A stretch of DNA of 64,000 bases, taken from contig OY735233.1 of assembly GCA_963457665.1 (NCBI GenBank), positions 45,091,392 through 45,155,391 of the forward strand. The letters run 5' to 3'. Shown here piece by piece: positions 1 to 10,225 of this stretch. A model generated the notes under the pieces. That model was not told the origin of the DNA. It was given only the letters and a program-made list of their open reading frames with translations, and searched no databases. Position numbers and translations under genes: made by a program. This DNA is from Thysanoteuthis rhombus. Its lineage: Eukaryota > Mollusca > Cephalopoda > Oegopsida > Thysanoteuthidae. The stretch's first letter is position 1; each line of letters starts with the position of its first letter.

Positions 1-239
1 AATGTTGGACAGTCCATAAGGTATCAGTTCGGCAAAAACGAAATAATTGAACGAACGAACAGAAATCTGGACAACGATAAATAACACGAAACGTCTAAAA
101 CGAAAAACATGGAATATAAACTTCAGACCTCACCCCCGACATTCTGCTCACCATCACGTTTTTTTAGCATCAATGGCGAGACCATCTTTCTAAACCAGGT
201 ATGGGCAATCTTTTTGATCTAGCGAGATACTCAAGACGA

Positions 240-240
<1 letters not shown>
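1..240. other. No recognised feature
   Basis: AT-rich sequence with no ORF, repeat or RNA gene that I recognise. It ends where the (CAT)n tail of a minus-strand RTE fragment begins. Confidence 0.5.
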
Positions 241-292
<52 letters not shown>

Positions 293-828
293 GTCTTTTA
301 ACGTCCGTCGTTGGACATAGACGTTCCCCAGGATTCGCCACACTTCTCTATCATGGGCGTTGCGGAGCCAGTGTTTCCTAAATTTTTTGTAGCTCGTCTC
401 TCCATCTAATATTCTGCCGGCCTCTGTTCTGCATGTGATCTCAGTGGATCCATGTCGTGAGTTGCAATGTCCATCGGTCGTCCGACATTCTTGCAGCATG
501 GCCAGCCTACTGCCATTGGAGCTTTTTAATGGATTCAATGATGTCCCTGACTCTTGTCTTTTCCAGGATGTACTGTGCTGTCTTGTGGTCTCTTCATGTG
601 AGGCCCAGCATAATTCTTTCATGTGCACGTTGCATGGTTCTCAATTTGCAGATCTGTCTCTTGGTTAGGTTCCATGTTTCAGCTCCATAAGTGACTTTTG
701 GGAGAATGCATTGGTTATGCACCCTTCTTTTTAGGATTAATGGGATCTTCTTATTTTTTAAGGATTTCCATCCTAGTATAATTCTTTGCTTGATTTCTTC
801 TTCTTTTGAGGGTCTCAAGCGAGCCTAA
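241..828 (-). mobile_element. RTE-type LINE, 3' fragment with (CAT)n tail
   Basis: Read on the minus strand, this is the last part of an RTE-like retrotransposon ORF followed by its 3' tail. Two stretches in different frames read NQCILPKVTYGAETWNLTKR and then RTMQRAHERIMLGLT, the typical post-RT region of RTE-family proteins. Further on come HDREVWRILGNVYVQ, a stop, and a (CAT)n/(ATG)n tail at 241-292. It is 5'-truncated and broken by frameshifts, so it is a dead copy. The same family recurs about 16 times in the window. Family-level assignment rests on known RTE protein motifs; the exact family name is unknown. Confidence 0.82.
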
Positions 829-921
829 TTTCTATTTTAGACAAACATATGAATTACAATTATTATAAGTTTATCTTTGCTGTCGAAAAATGACGGCTGT
901 AAATTGTACTTATAAAGTATC

Positions 922-1285
922 GTCCGCCCGGATAATGCAACGTCAGTCTCACACACATAATGTTCAGGGATAGATTCCCGGTGTGAGCAAAGATTGTGGA
1001 GAACTCTTCATTAGGACATCCTTTTCTGTACGCTTAGCAGTTAATTGAGTACACTCTAAGCTGTGTGAGTAAAGTTGAAGAATCCCCTCAGTGGACTTGC
1101 GTCCTGTCAAAGGGGGGGAGGTCATAAGAAAAACAACTTGTAGCTATCAAGTCCTGGTCTCGACCACATTTGAGACTTGCAAGGATCACTAAACTGATGC
1201 TTGCAACAGAAACCGGGACTTCGTCAATAACCGTCATGTTCTGTTCGGGGTTATCGTTTAAGAGACATGACGCTTTACCTTATAA
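922..1285 (+). mobile_element. tRNA-derived SINE (family T2), copy 1
   Basis: The head looks like a decayed tRNA: an A-box-like GATAATGCAACGTCAG region and a B-box-like GGGATAGATTCCCGG. A shared body follows, with GAACTCTTCATTAGGA, GAGTACACTCTAAGCT and TCCTGGTCTCGACCA. Two further copies with the same order lie at 31.5 and 57.2 kb. At about 345-365 bp with a pol III-type head it fits a tRNA-derived SINE, probably from an Arg-like tRNA (inference). Confidence 0.72.
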
Positions 1286-1514
1286 GATATCAGAGATATC
1301 ATGTTGTTCAGCATTTGCTTGTTCATTTTCAATATTTCCTGATTATTGAACTAATCTGAAAGTAAAATTAAGTAAAGATTGAATTTATCAAATTTCGTCA
1401 ATTCCAACGGAAAGTTAACAAGAATAAATGTTGAAATAATTACGAATTTCTATTCTATTACGTCACCAGAACATAAATTATTCAACTTATCAAGTTTAAC
1501 GTGACTGTTCGTCA
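1286..1514. other. AT-rich spacer, nothing recognised
   Basis: No ORF or repeat seen between a SINE and an RTE fragment. Confidence 0.4.
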
Positions 1515-1925
1515 TCATGAAGATGATACCTGTCAGCGTCCGTCGTTGGACATAGGACTTACCCCCAAATCGTCAGACTCTATCATAGGCATCGCAGAAA
1601 CAGTACTTTCTGAATTTACCTAGATCGTCACGCCATCTTTCTTTCTGTCGGCCACAATTTCGCATATGATCTCTGGGGAACTACGTTGTAATACGTGATG
1701 TCCAGCAGTTGTCTGACATTATTGCAACATATCCAGCCCATGGCCATTTTAATATTCTAATGGATTCTATGATGTCTCGGACTCCTGTTTTCTATCTGAT
1801 GCACTGTGCTGTCTTGTGATTCTCTCATGAATGTTGTGGTTTACTTCTCCGAGCTCTGCATTTTCGATTTCAATTGTTGTGTTCATGTGAGGGCCAACTT
1901 CTTTGCTTGCTTCATTCAGTTCGTT
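1515..1925 (-). mobile_element. RTE-type LINE fragment with internal deletion
   Basis: This is an older, more diverged minus-strand copy of the same RTE family. The 3' landmark GTCCGTCGTTGGACATAG lies near 1538. On the protein level, the segment LNEASKEVGPHMN-TTIEIENAELGEV (just downstream of the RT catalytic core in this family) is joined directly to HERITRQHS, which normally lies about 70 residues later. An internal deletion therefore occurred. No full ORF remains. Confidence 0.75.
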
Positions 1926-2089
1926 TAACATTATTTGGAGAAGTGTAAGGCATTGGCACATTGGTTATTATAATATGTGTGGATTTACAATAGTAATTTT
2001 ACAATGCAAATGATAAAATTGACCTTCTGGGAAAACTTATATTCAGTTCAAAATACCTAGATTGGTCGCGGGCCATGGTTGCTTATGTG

Positions 2090-2295
2090 TGGTTTAAAGT
2101 CCGTAGTTGTACAAAGACCTTTCTAAGATACGCTAGACATCTGGATCGCAGGCATCGCAGCACTAATATCTCCTGATCCTGTCTAAATTGTCACACTATC
2201 TCATTTTATGGTGGACAAAGTTTCGCATATGATCTCCGGGGATCCATGTTGTGAGTCAAAATGTCCGGCGGTTATTTGACATTCTTGCAACATGG
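2090..2295 (-). mobile_element. RTE-type LINE, decayed fragment
   Basis: The nucleotide order matches other copies: the TCGCATATGATCTCCGGGG block, a block resembling GATCCATGTTGTGAGTC, then ATTCTTGCAACATGG. Coding capacity is lost. It abuts the 5' truncated end of the RLE LINE that starts near 2330. Confidence 0.65.
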
Positions 2296-2441
2296 CTTCC
2301 CTTCTTAAATATTGGCCGGTGTATAAACGGTTGATTATCAGTTTATTAAGACCTCGAGAAACCAGGATAAATACAGAAATACTGTATAGGCATCAACAGC
2401 AACATTCTAGACCAGGAGATAATAAAAGGCAGGACATGAAG

Positions 2442-4753
2442 CCAGATGCCACATAGGCCAAGAACTATTGGAATAGCATATGGGGGCACCCCAAAAAACA
2501 CAACGTAACACCGCAATGGTTAGGAAACATGAGAAAAGAACTAGAAGATATAGACAAGGGAGAACCAATAGTACTGGATGAAACCACATCGAAACATACT
2601 CTTAGGAAAGTAGCCAAGTGGAAAGCACCGGGTCCCGACGGGATCCATGGGTATTGGTTCCAAAAATTCACCACGTTACACGGCAGACTCACTCACCTAC
2701 TCCAGAATTGTCTAAATGAAGGCAAAGCACCAGAATGGATGAATAAAGGCAGAACCACCCTCATCCAAAAAGACCCAGAAAAGGGGAACATAGCAAGCAA
2801 CTATAGACCAATCACGTGCTTACCACTTATGTGGAAAATCCTGACCGGGCAAATAGCAGAGAGAATATACATGTCAATGGATAGAAGGGGACTACTACCA
2901 GAAGAACAGAAAGGGTGCAGGATAGGAACCAAAGGGGCAAACGATTTACTCTATATAGACCAGATGATCTTAAGAGAAGTGAGGAAAAGGAGAAAGAATA
3001 TCGCAATGGGATGGATAGATTACAAAAAAGCGTACGATATGATTCCACATAGCTGGATACTCGAATGCCTTTGAATGTTCAAAATTAGCGAACCGGTGGT
3101 TAAATTCATTGGTAATTCGATGGAAGACTGGAAAGTAGATATGACAGCCGCAGGGGACAAACTAGCAGAGGTAGGGATAAAAAGGGGAATCTTCCAAGGA
3201 GACTCGTTGTCCCCACTATTATTTGTTCTAACAATGATACCGCTCAACAGAATCCTGAAAAACAGCAAAGGATACCACTACTCTAAAACAAAAGGAAAGG
3301 TTAACCACCTAATGTACATGGACGATATAAAATTGTTCGCAAAAAACAGGGGAGAGCTTGAGACTCTGTTCAACGAAGTAAGGGAATATAGTGATGATAT
3401 AGGAATGGAGTTTGGAATAGAAAAATGTGCTATCATGGTGATGCACAAAGGAAGGCTTTCAATGACTGAAGGAATTGAACTCCCGAACAACAGCAAGATT
3501 AGGGCATTGACCGCACAAGACCGATACAAATACCTAGGTGTCCTTGAATGTGACACGATAAAACGGGAAGAGATGAAGGAGAAAATAAAGAGAGAATACC
3601 TCAGAAGGATAAGGAAAATATTAGAAACCAAATTAAACAGCAGAAATCTAATAAAAGGAATGAACACCTGGGCTGTGTCAGTAGTTAGATATACAGGACC
3701 ATTCCTAGGGTGGACAAAGGAAGAGCTCCAATCAATGGATAGGCAAACAAGGAAACTTATGACGATGCATAAAGCATTACACCCTAGAGATGATACAGAT
3801 AGACTATACGTTAAGAGAAAAGAGGGTGGCAGGGGGCTCATCAGCATAGAAGATTGTGTCCAGAGAGCTAAAGTAGTCCTAGAAATATATGTGCAAACAA
3901 ATAGTGAAAAAATCATAAAGAGTGCGAGAGATAGTGCAGCAAGCAATAAAGTAGAAAACAATGGAACAGTACAACAAACAAGAAAAGAAAGATGGGAAGG
4001 GAAAAAATTGTACGGCGAGTTTAAAAGACAGATACAACATGTAGCAGACGAAAAATCATAGACGTGGTTACGAAAGGGGAACCTTAAGAGAGAAACAGAA
4101 TTGCTCATCATGGCAGCCCAAAACAAAAGCATAAGGACAAACTACATAAAAGCAAAATCGACAGAACACAGACAAACAGCAAATGCCGCATGTGCGGTGA
4201 GAGAGATGAGACAGTAAACCACATAACTAGTGAATGTAGTCAACTCGCCCAGAAGGAGTATAAGCATAGACACGATAGAGTAGCAACGATGATACACTGG
4301 GAACTAAGCAAACAAATGGGATTCAACCATGTGGAAAAGTGGTATCAGCACAAGCCAGAGGCAGTTTTGGAGAATGACAAACACAAACTACTCTGGGACT
4401 TTGACATCCAAACTGACCACCTCATCAAAGCAAGAAGACCAGACTTAGTAATAGTAGACAAAAAAAAGGGAGGCCTGCCAAATAGTAGACGTTGCTGTGC
4501 CTGCAGACAATAGAGTAAAAAAGAAGGAGAGTGAAAAAAAGGAAAAATACCAGGACCTAGCAAGGGAGTTAAGGAAGATGTGGAACATGAAAGCCAGGGT
4601 AGTACCGGTCATAGTGGGTGCACTAGGAACTGTCCCCAAAACGCTGAGGGAGAGACTGGAGGAGATCGGGATTAGGGGAAGGATAGAGACCGTACAAACC
4701 ACAGCACTACCGGGAACTGCACGGATACTGAGGAAGGTACTAGAGATATAAGT
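2442..4753 (+). pseudogene. RLE LINE ORF remnant, copy 1 (RT, zinc knuckle, RLE)
   Basis: This encodes the single polyprotein of the element but is broken. In order: NYWNSIW near 2460; KAPGPDGIHGYW near 2624; SNYRPITCLPLMWKIL near 2800; RT motif A WIDYKKAYD near 3015; GIFQGDSLSPLLF near 3188; catalytic YMDD near 3315; KYLGVLE near 3530; zinc knuckle C-X2-C-X8-H-X4-C at about 4184-4237; and the RLE at about 4440-4510. Breaks, judged against copy 2: TAG near 2451, TGA at 3072-3074 where copy 2 has an Arg codon, TAG at 4059-4061 where copy 2 has Trp, one A lost near 4155, and one base gained in the A-run near 4460. It cannot make a working enzyme. Confidence 0.88.
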
Positions 4754-4796
4754 ACTGCAACGAATCGTAGCCCTGTCATGATATGCAAAAGAGAGA

Positions 4797-4997
4797 GGAG
4801 ACGTTAGCTGAAGACCCGAGGAGACTTATTGTCACTCAGCCCTCAGCGATAACCACTGGGCAACCGGTGTGAAACTGTAAATCGTAGAATTACTGCAACC
4901 TATGAGTACTAGGAGAGGAGGGCTGGAGACTTGAGGAGACTTGCTGTCACTCAAACTCCAGCGGTTACCACCAGGCAACTGGTGTGAGATTGTAAAT
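4797..4997 (+). promoter_or_regulatory. 3' UTR with duplicated ~82-bp module and GCAA-loop hairpins (copy 1)
   Basis: Two related modules lie in tandem, about 4797-4882 and 4917-4997. Each has a GAGGAGACTT-TGTCACTCA core flanked by short inverted repeats (CTGAAG/CTCAG-type in the first, CTGGAG/CTCCAG in the second). Each ends in a small perfect or wobble hairpin: CACTGG-GCAA-CCGGTG at 4854-4869 and CACCAG-GCAA-CTGGTG at 4969-4984. The loop is a GNRA tetraloop and the stem differs by compensatory changes. In RLE LINEs the 3' UTR RNA is what the protein binds for target-primed reverse transcription, so a recognition role is plausible (inference). Confidence 0.6.
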
Positions 4998-5003
4998 AAC
5001 AAC

Positions 5004-5045
<42 letters not shown>
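4998..5045 (+). repeat. (AAT)n tail between LINE copies 1 and 2
   Basis: A nearly pure AAT array. It is at once the 3' tail of copy 1 and the sequence in which copy 2 begins, so the two elements are joined head to tail. Confidence 0.95.
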
Positions 5046-5046
<1 letters not shown>

Positions 5047-6794
5047 TCGCAATGGGATGGATAGATTACAAAAAGGCATACGATATGATTCCACATAGCT
5101 GGATACTCGAATGCCTTAGAATGTTCAAAATTAGCGAACCGGTGGTTAAATTCATTGGTAATTCAATGAAAGACTGGAAAGTAGATTTGACAGCCGCAGG
5201 GGACAAACTAGCCGAGGTAGGGATAAAAAGGGGGATCTTCCAAGGAGACTCGTTGTCCCCACTATTATTTGTTCTAACAATGATACCGCTTAACAGAATC
5301 CTGAAAAACAGCAAAGGATACCACTTCTCTAAAACAAAAGGAAAGGTCAACCACTTAATGTACATGGACGATATTAAATTGTTTGCGAAAAACAGGGGAG
5401 AGCTTGAGACTCTGTTCAACGAAGTAAGGGAATATAGTGAGGACATAGGAATGGAGTTTGGGATAGAAAAATGCGCAATCATGGTGATGCACAAAGGAAG
5501 GCATTCAATGACTGAGGGAATTGAACTTCCGGACAACAACAAGATTAGGGCATTGACTGCACAAGACCGATACAAATACCTAGGTGTCCTTGAATGTGAC
5601 ACGATAAAACGGGAAGAGATGAAAGAGAAGATTAAGAGGGAATACCTTAGAAGGATAAGGAAAATATTAGAAACCAAATTAAATAGCAGAAATCTAATAA
5701 AAGGAATGAACACCTGGGCTGTGTCAGTAGTTAGGTATACAGGACCATTCCTAGGATGGACAAAGGAAGAGCTCCAATCAATGGATAGGCGAACAAGGAA
5801 ACTTATGACGATGCATAAAGCATTACACCCTAGGGATGATACAGATAGACTATACGTTAAGAGAAAAGAAAGTGGTAGGGGGCTCATCAGCATAGAAGAC
5901 AGTGTCCAGAGAGCTAAAGTAGTCCTAGATAGATATGTGCAAACAAATAGTGAAGAAATCATAAAGAGTGCGAGGGATAGTGCAACAAACAAAGTAGAAA
6001 GCAATGGAACGGTACAGCAAACTAGAAAAGAAAAGTGGGAAGGGAAAAAATTGTACGGCGAGTTTAAAAGACAGATAAAAGATATAGCAGACGAGAAATC
6101 ATGGACGTGGTTACGAAAGGGAAACCTTAAGAGAGAAACAGAATCGCTCATCATGGCAGCCCAAAACAAAAGCATAAGGACAAACTACATAAAAGCAAAA
6201 ATCGACAGAACTCAGACAAACAGCAAATGCCGCATGTGCGGTGAAAGAGAGGAGACAGTAAACCACATAACTAGTGAATGTAGTCAACTCGCCCAGAAGG
6301 AGTATAAGCATAGACACGATAGAGTAGCAACGATGATACACTGGGAACTAAGTAAACAAATGGGATTCAACCATGGGGAAAAGTGGTATCAGCACAAGCC
6401 AGAGGCAGTTTTGGAGAATGACAACCACAAACTACTGTGGGACTTTGACATCCAAACTGACCACCTCATCCAGGCAAGAAGGCCGGACTTAGTAATAGTA
6501 GACAAAAAAAGGAAGGCCTGCCAAATAATAGACGTTGCTGTGCCTGCAGACCATAGAGTAAAAAAGAAGGAGGGTGAAAAAAGGGAAAAATACCAGGACC
6601 TAGCAAGGGAGTTGAAGAAAATGTGGAACATGAAAACCAGGGTAGTACCGGTCATAGTGGGAGCACTAGGAACTGTCCCCAGAACGCTGAGGGAGAGACT
6701 GGAGGAGATCGGGATTAGGGGGAGGATAGAGACCGTACAGACCACAGCACTACTTGGAACTGCACGGGTACTGAGGAAGGTGCTAGAGATATAA
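5046..6794 (+). CDS. RLE LINE polyprotein, C-terminal ~582 residues, uninterrupted
   Basis: This is the 3' part of the reverse transcriptase/endonuclease polyprotein that would copy the element's RNA into DNA at a nicked target. It is open from the truncation point to TAA at 6792-6794. Visible parts in order: RT motif A WIDYKKAYD from 5058; GIFQGDSLSPLLF at about 5233; catalytic YMDD at 5361-5372; KYLGVLE; thumb region WAVSVVRYTGPF; zinc knuckle C-X2-C-X8-H-X4-C at 6228-6281; RLE signature PD at 6483-6488 with the next D at 6531-6533 (PD-X14-D), then VAVPAD. The N-terminal DNA-binding region and RT fingers are missing, so it is not autonomous. The reading frame also runs upstream through the AAT array as poly-Asn (to 4941), which I do not count. 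First in-element ATG is 5052. Confidence 0.85.
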
Positions 6795-7035
6795 GTACTG
6801 CAACGAATCGTAGCTCTGTCATGATATGCAAAAGAGAGAGGAGACGTTAGCTGAAGACCTGAGGAGACTTATTGTCACTCAGCCTTCAGCGATAACCACT
6901 GGGCAACCGGTGTGAAACTGTAAATCGCAGAATTACTGCGACCTATGAGTACTAGGAGAGGAGGGCTGGAGACTTGAGGAGACTTGCTGTCACTCAAACT
7001 CCAGCGGTTACCACCAGGCAACTGGTGTGAGATTC

Positions 7036-7037
7036 CA

Positions 7038-7072
<35 letters not shown>

Positions 7073-7081
7073 TAATAATAA
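7036..7081 (+). repeat. (AAT)n tail of LINE copy 2
   Basis: An AAT array with one G interruption. It follows GTGTGAGATTCCAAATAAT, equivalent to the copy 1 junction. Confidence 0.93.
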
Positions 7082-7740
7082 GACATGATATTCTTCCAAA
7101 ATGATGAATAGATGAGTCGGATTTGAAAATCGGTCAGTCAAAATTCGGATAAATTTTCTTCTTGCCTAAAAACTATAATCCAAGAGAAAATCAATATCAA
7201 CGACAGAAAATTGGGAAAAATCAAGAAAAACGAAAAGTTAAAGATGGAAATAAAAAAAAAAAGTTGTTTCGTTAAAATCTTTTTCGACTTCTTATATTTT
7301 CAAATTGTTTGGGCAATACAGTGTCCTCATTAATGGCCGACATAAGATCTGCAAAATTTCAATTCTCAGTCAAATGAATGGTCGGAAGTCCGAAAATCGG
7401 CAAGCACACCTGATCAATAGAATGGGAGACATCCGACTCCAATTAGCGATGTTTAAAGAGTGAGACATTCGACAGTAAAAAAATGGAAAAAGAAACCTTA
7501 CCAGATCAGAAAACAGATAATGCAAATACTGGTGAACGGCATCGCGAGAGTTTGGAGAGCATCGTCTTTTGTCGAGATTGATATAGGCTTCCATTAACTT
7601 CGTATAGGATTTGCAACTCCTGAATGGATAGTTCAACATACAGCATAACCTTGAATAGTGCGATTTCGATTACTAAGGGTTTTGATGCAGTGCGGTTGAG
7701 GTATTGCTGTAATTAATGTGAATAAACATAGGCTTGTATT
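7082..7740. other. No recognised gene; AT-rich
   Basis: Short ORFs occur on both strands without recognisable motifs. Short CCTTGAATAGTGCGATTT-like strings near 7650-7690 resemble the arms of the hairpin that follows. Confidence 0.35.
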
Positions 7741-7746
7741 ATAATA

Positions 7747-7817
7747 AAACCTTGAACAGTGCGGTTTTGAACAACATGGACAATTTGGGAACGAATTAAC
7801 CGCACTAATCAAGGTTT
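7747..7817. repeat. Short inverted repeat (AACCTTGANNAGTGCGGTT arms)
   Basis: The left arm AAACCTTGAACAGTGCGGTT (7747-7766) is nearly the reverse complement of the right arm AACCGCACTAATCAAGGTTT (7798-7817), around a loop of about 30 bases. A related end, AACGGCACTAATCAAGGT, occurs alone near 52130. Such ends resemble terminal repeats of pogo/Tigger-type DNA transposons, so this may be a tiny MITE or a solo remnant (inference). Confidence 0.5.
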
Positions 7818-7924
7818 ACCTGCAATTGGTGAGCCCATCAGATTTGCCATTATTCATCTCCGATGTGTCAGTCTTTTACTCAAGAACAAAACATACGCAT
7901 AATAAAAATGTTGCACGTGTATAT

Positions 7925-8335
7925 TTAAAAGATGACAAGACCGACTGCTGCAGGGTCAAGCACCAATCCAACGTCTATTTCGACTTGAAATGATTATTGC
8001 AACTTTCGTATTGCATAGATAACAAATCAAAAATCATAAAAATATATATTTTCTCGTATAAACGTATTCATTTATTATAATGGAATAAGACTTTCCGTTT
8101 TTATACGGTAAATCTTTGTTATAATCTAAAACTTGTCAATTTAACTCAGTCAGTAAGACATCCTCCTGGCAATCGGTTGGTCGTGAGTTCAAATCACGGT
8201 AGAGGAATGTGGATTTTACATATCGGTTTACAACCCTGATTTTGGAGAGGATCGCTCTTGTTGTTCTTGTTACGGTAAGAAAACAAAGTCAACTCCATGA
8301 TTTGTACTAGAGTTCGACAAAAGATCTATGAAAGA
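7925..8335 (+). mobile_element. Composite tRNA-derived SINE (family V), copy 1
   Basis: It begins with GACTGCTGCAGGGTCAAGC, then an AT-rich stretch, then a tRNA-like block (TTTAACTCAGTCAGTAAGAC as A-box region, GGTCGTGAGTTCAAATC as B-box region near 8189), then a tail with TTGTTCTTGTTACGG and AAAGTCAACTC. The same order is found on the minus strand at 19.7-20.15 kb and 62.8-63.45 kb. Unusually, the tRNA-like block is internal rather than at the 5' end. Confidence 0.7.
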
Positions 8336-8689
8336 ATGATAAAAAATTCAAACATGAGGCTCGTAAACATACACTGATTTGAAAAACAATAACCATAAGT
8401 TTGAACGATGCATCCACCATCCTTACGTCCATATCTGTGATTACCGATTTCAAAAGCTTCTGAACGTAGCGTTACTAGTGGAAGTAGTAGCGGGTGAGGA
8501 TGGTTCAGCCGAAAATCTAGCAATCACAAAAAAAAAAGTAAGTTTAAATTAAAGTAAGTGTGCAGTTTTTATCTATTTTTTGCTCGGGAGTGTTGAGAGA
8601 CATTGGAAATTGGAAATCCAATTTTAGCCATTTTTGCAAACAGGTTTGGCCATTAATAACAAACGATCCTTGCCAACATTATGAAAACC
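8336..8689. other. No recognised feature
   Basis: Only short ORFs without motifs are seen. Confidence 0.35.
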
Positions 8690-8900
8690 GATTCAAACGT
8701 CATCTATTGATGACATCACACCTTTTATGACATCATAGCAGCTGGTAACCGCCTTTCAAATACCCCCTTCCTTCTTTCTGTTATTAACATAACTGGGATC
8801 AACCTATTAACCGACCGACCGACCGACCGACCGACTGACCGACCAACCAACCAACCAACCAAAAATCGTCTTATAGTGATGTGTGGACACATCTAAAAAA
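8690..8900 (-). repeat. Interspersed repeat REP-F, with (GACC)n expansion
   Basis: The reverse complement contains GATGTGTCCACACATC, (GGTC)n, CTGTTATTAACAG-like sequence and AAAGGTGTGATGTCATC. The same order occurs at 33.92-34.3 kb and 46.16-46.43 kb (plus). The (GACC)n tract at about 8808-8862 corresponds to a GGTCGGTCGG core in the 46 kb copy, so the microsatellite grew from element sequence. Confidence 0.6.
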
Positions 8901-9131
8901 TCTCAAAAATGCTATTCTTGTAACTAAATACATTCGATAGCCTCGTTTTGTCGATCGATAATGCTTGCATTAATTACTGACCATTGACAATCCCTTTTCC
9001 TGATAGAAAATTCGAAAAACTTTAGACTATAACGTTTACTTCTATTACAAAATATAAACAAGTACCCACCCGGAAAATTCATTGAGAACTTTTGCGAATA
9101 GACACAGATGGAATCAATAGTGACATTATGT

Positions 9132-9138
<7 letters not shown>

Positions 9139-9201
<63 letters not shown>
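9139..9201. repeat. (AT)n microsatellite
   Basis: A pure TA dinucleotide array after a short TGTGTGTG start. Confidence 0.97.
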
Positions 9202-9202
<1 letters not shown>

Positions 9203-9204
9203 CG

Positions 9205-9520
9205 ATGACGGAGTTGAGGTAATTGTGCATGGATCTGCCCAAAAATTTAGTCACCCTTACTCTCTGTGGCCTATTATACACCCTTCCGCTAAATTCAATA
9301 CAAATTCAATATGAACTCTGGTAAATACCGTGTTGACAGAAATGAAATTTTGGCGAGATTATCTGGTTTGGACGTATAACTACAACATAAGGGGGGATAA
9401 TTGTGCATGAATCCGCCCCTAAATTAAACACCCCTTCCTAACCCCATTGGTCATTTTTCCACCAAATTTGATAGGGATCAATTCGGTACTTCCGGGGAAC
9501 AGAGGGGGGAAAACGGGGAG
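9205..9520 (-). repeat. REP-H family, about two units
   Basis: It has two similar units, each with ATTGTGCATGRATCYGCCC, then a cytosine-rich stretch and an AAATT-rich end. The motif ACGTATAACTACAACATAAG lies between them and recurs at 43.05 and 44.24 kb. It belongs to the widespread tandemly organised REP-H repeat described at 40.65 kb. Confidence 0.6.
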
Positions 9521-10225
9521 ACGCGACCAGATGCATATACCTCCCCAATTTAGTTGAATACGTAAATTGATAATAATGACAATGGTTCAGTTACGAATTT
9601 CAGACAAATTAAGGTAACCTTAATGAATACTTGACAAACCCGTGATCTGTTGGGTCACCCTATGAGAGAAAGTTAATGCAATATCCGTTCCTGGCGTAAA
9701 TGAATTAACGGAGCCTGCGGGTAAAACAGAACTAATTATCTAAAAAATGAACTAAGATTATCTAAAAAATAGATCTTTCATCTAAAATTATCTGAAAAAT
9801 ACCAGCACAAGACTTGGAAATAAAACGTTTTTTAGATAGTGTCTATTGATGAACTCATACAAATTATCAAGGTTGAGGCCCCCAAAATGAGACCAGGAGC
9901 ACCACACACACACACACACACAGAAACGAGCAGAGAGATTATCTGTAGCCCACTTGGCTGTTCGGACAGGCGGGGCATTTGTTGGGCTACAGTGATTCGG
10001 TATGATGTGATCGGAATGAACCACATTCTTTATGCATTAACAAATAAATAAATATATAGATAAATAAATGAATAAATGAATAAATAAGGGTAATTGCTGT
10101 AAAATTATCATTTGATAGTCCTCTGCCTTGAAAAATCGGTCATTATATTATATAGAGAGGTGAGCACGAACGCCGACCCTACATTATTAAATATTTCAAC
10201 TTTTGTAAAAATATTTTTCTTTCAA
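9521..10225. other. No recognised gene; CTAAAAAATTATC-rich and (CA)n, (AAAT)n patches
   Basis: ATCTAAAAAAT is repeated near 9738-9800, a short (CA)n lies at 9903-9921, and AAATAAATGAAT runs lie at 10040-10090. No coding signal seen. Confidence 0.4.

Larger units (their letters stand above)
2330..5045 (+). mobile_element. RLE-type LINE (R2/R4/Dong-like) copy 1, with (AAT)n tail
   Basis: A 5'-truncated non-LTR retrotransposon. It contains part of the region upstream of the RT, the RT, a CCHC zinc knuckle, a restriction-like endonuclease (RLE) domain, a ~250-bp 3' UTR and an (AAT)n tail at 4998-5045. The tail runs directly into copy 2. The RLE is shown by the PD-X14-D spacing seen in the sister copy. 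Elements with a C-terminal RLE belong to the R2/R4/NeSL group; Dong is a known member that sits in TAA repeats, which fits the tail here. The group is well supported; the exact clade is inference. Confidence 0.85.
5046..7081 (+). mobile_element. RLE-type LINE copy 2, 5'-truncated, ORF open
   Basis: It starts abruptly inside the RT at ATCGCAATGGG, directly after (AAT)n, and ends with the same 3' UTR and (AAT)n tail as copy 1 (tail 7036-7081). Nucleotide identity with copy 1 is very high by eye, so both are young. The 3' UTR again holds two GCAA-loop hairpins, at 6897-6912 and 7012-7027. 5' truncation is the usual result of incomplete target-primed reverse transcription. Confidence 0.88.

Noticed and set aside
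3278-4132. 284-residue minus-strand ORF, and 369-residue one at 5066-6175
   Set aside because: Antisense shadows of the LINE polyprotein. Both copies show the same shadow because the sense sequence is conserved.
4941-5045. ATG at 4941 as start of the 617-residue ORF
   Set aside because: The first 35 codons lie in the 3' UTR and (AAT)n tail of the upstream element; the real LINE sequence starts at 5046 in mid-RT.
8144-8205. Possible tRNA gene
   Set aside because: A and B boxes are present but the acceptor and anticodon stems do not pair, and the block recurs as part of SINE-V. The same reasoning applies at 32020, 54378 and 57170.
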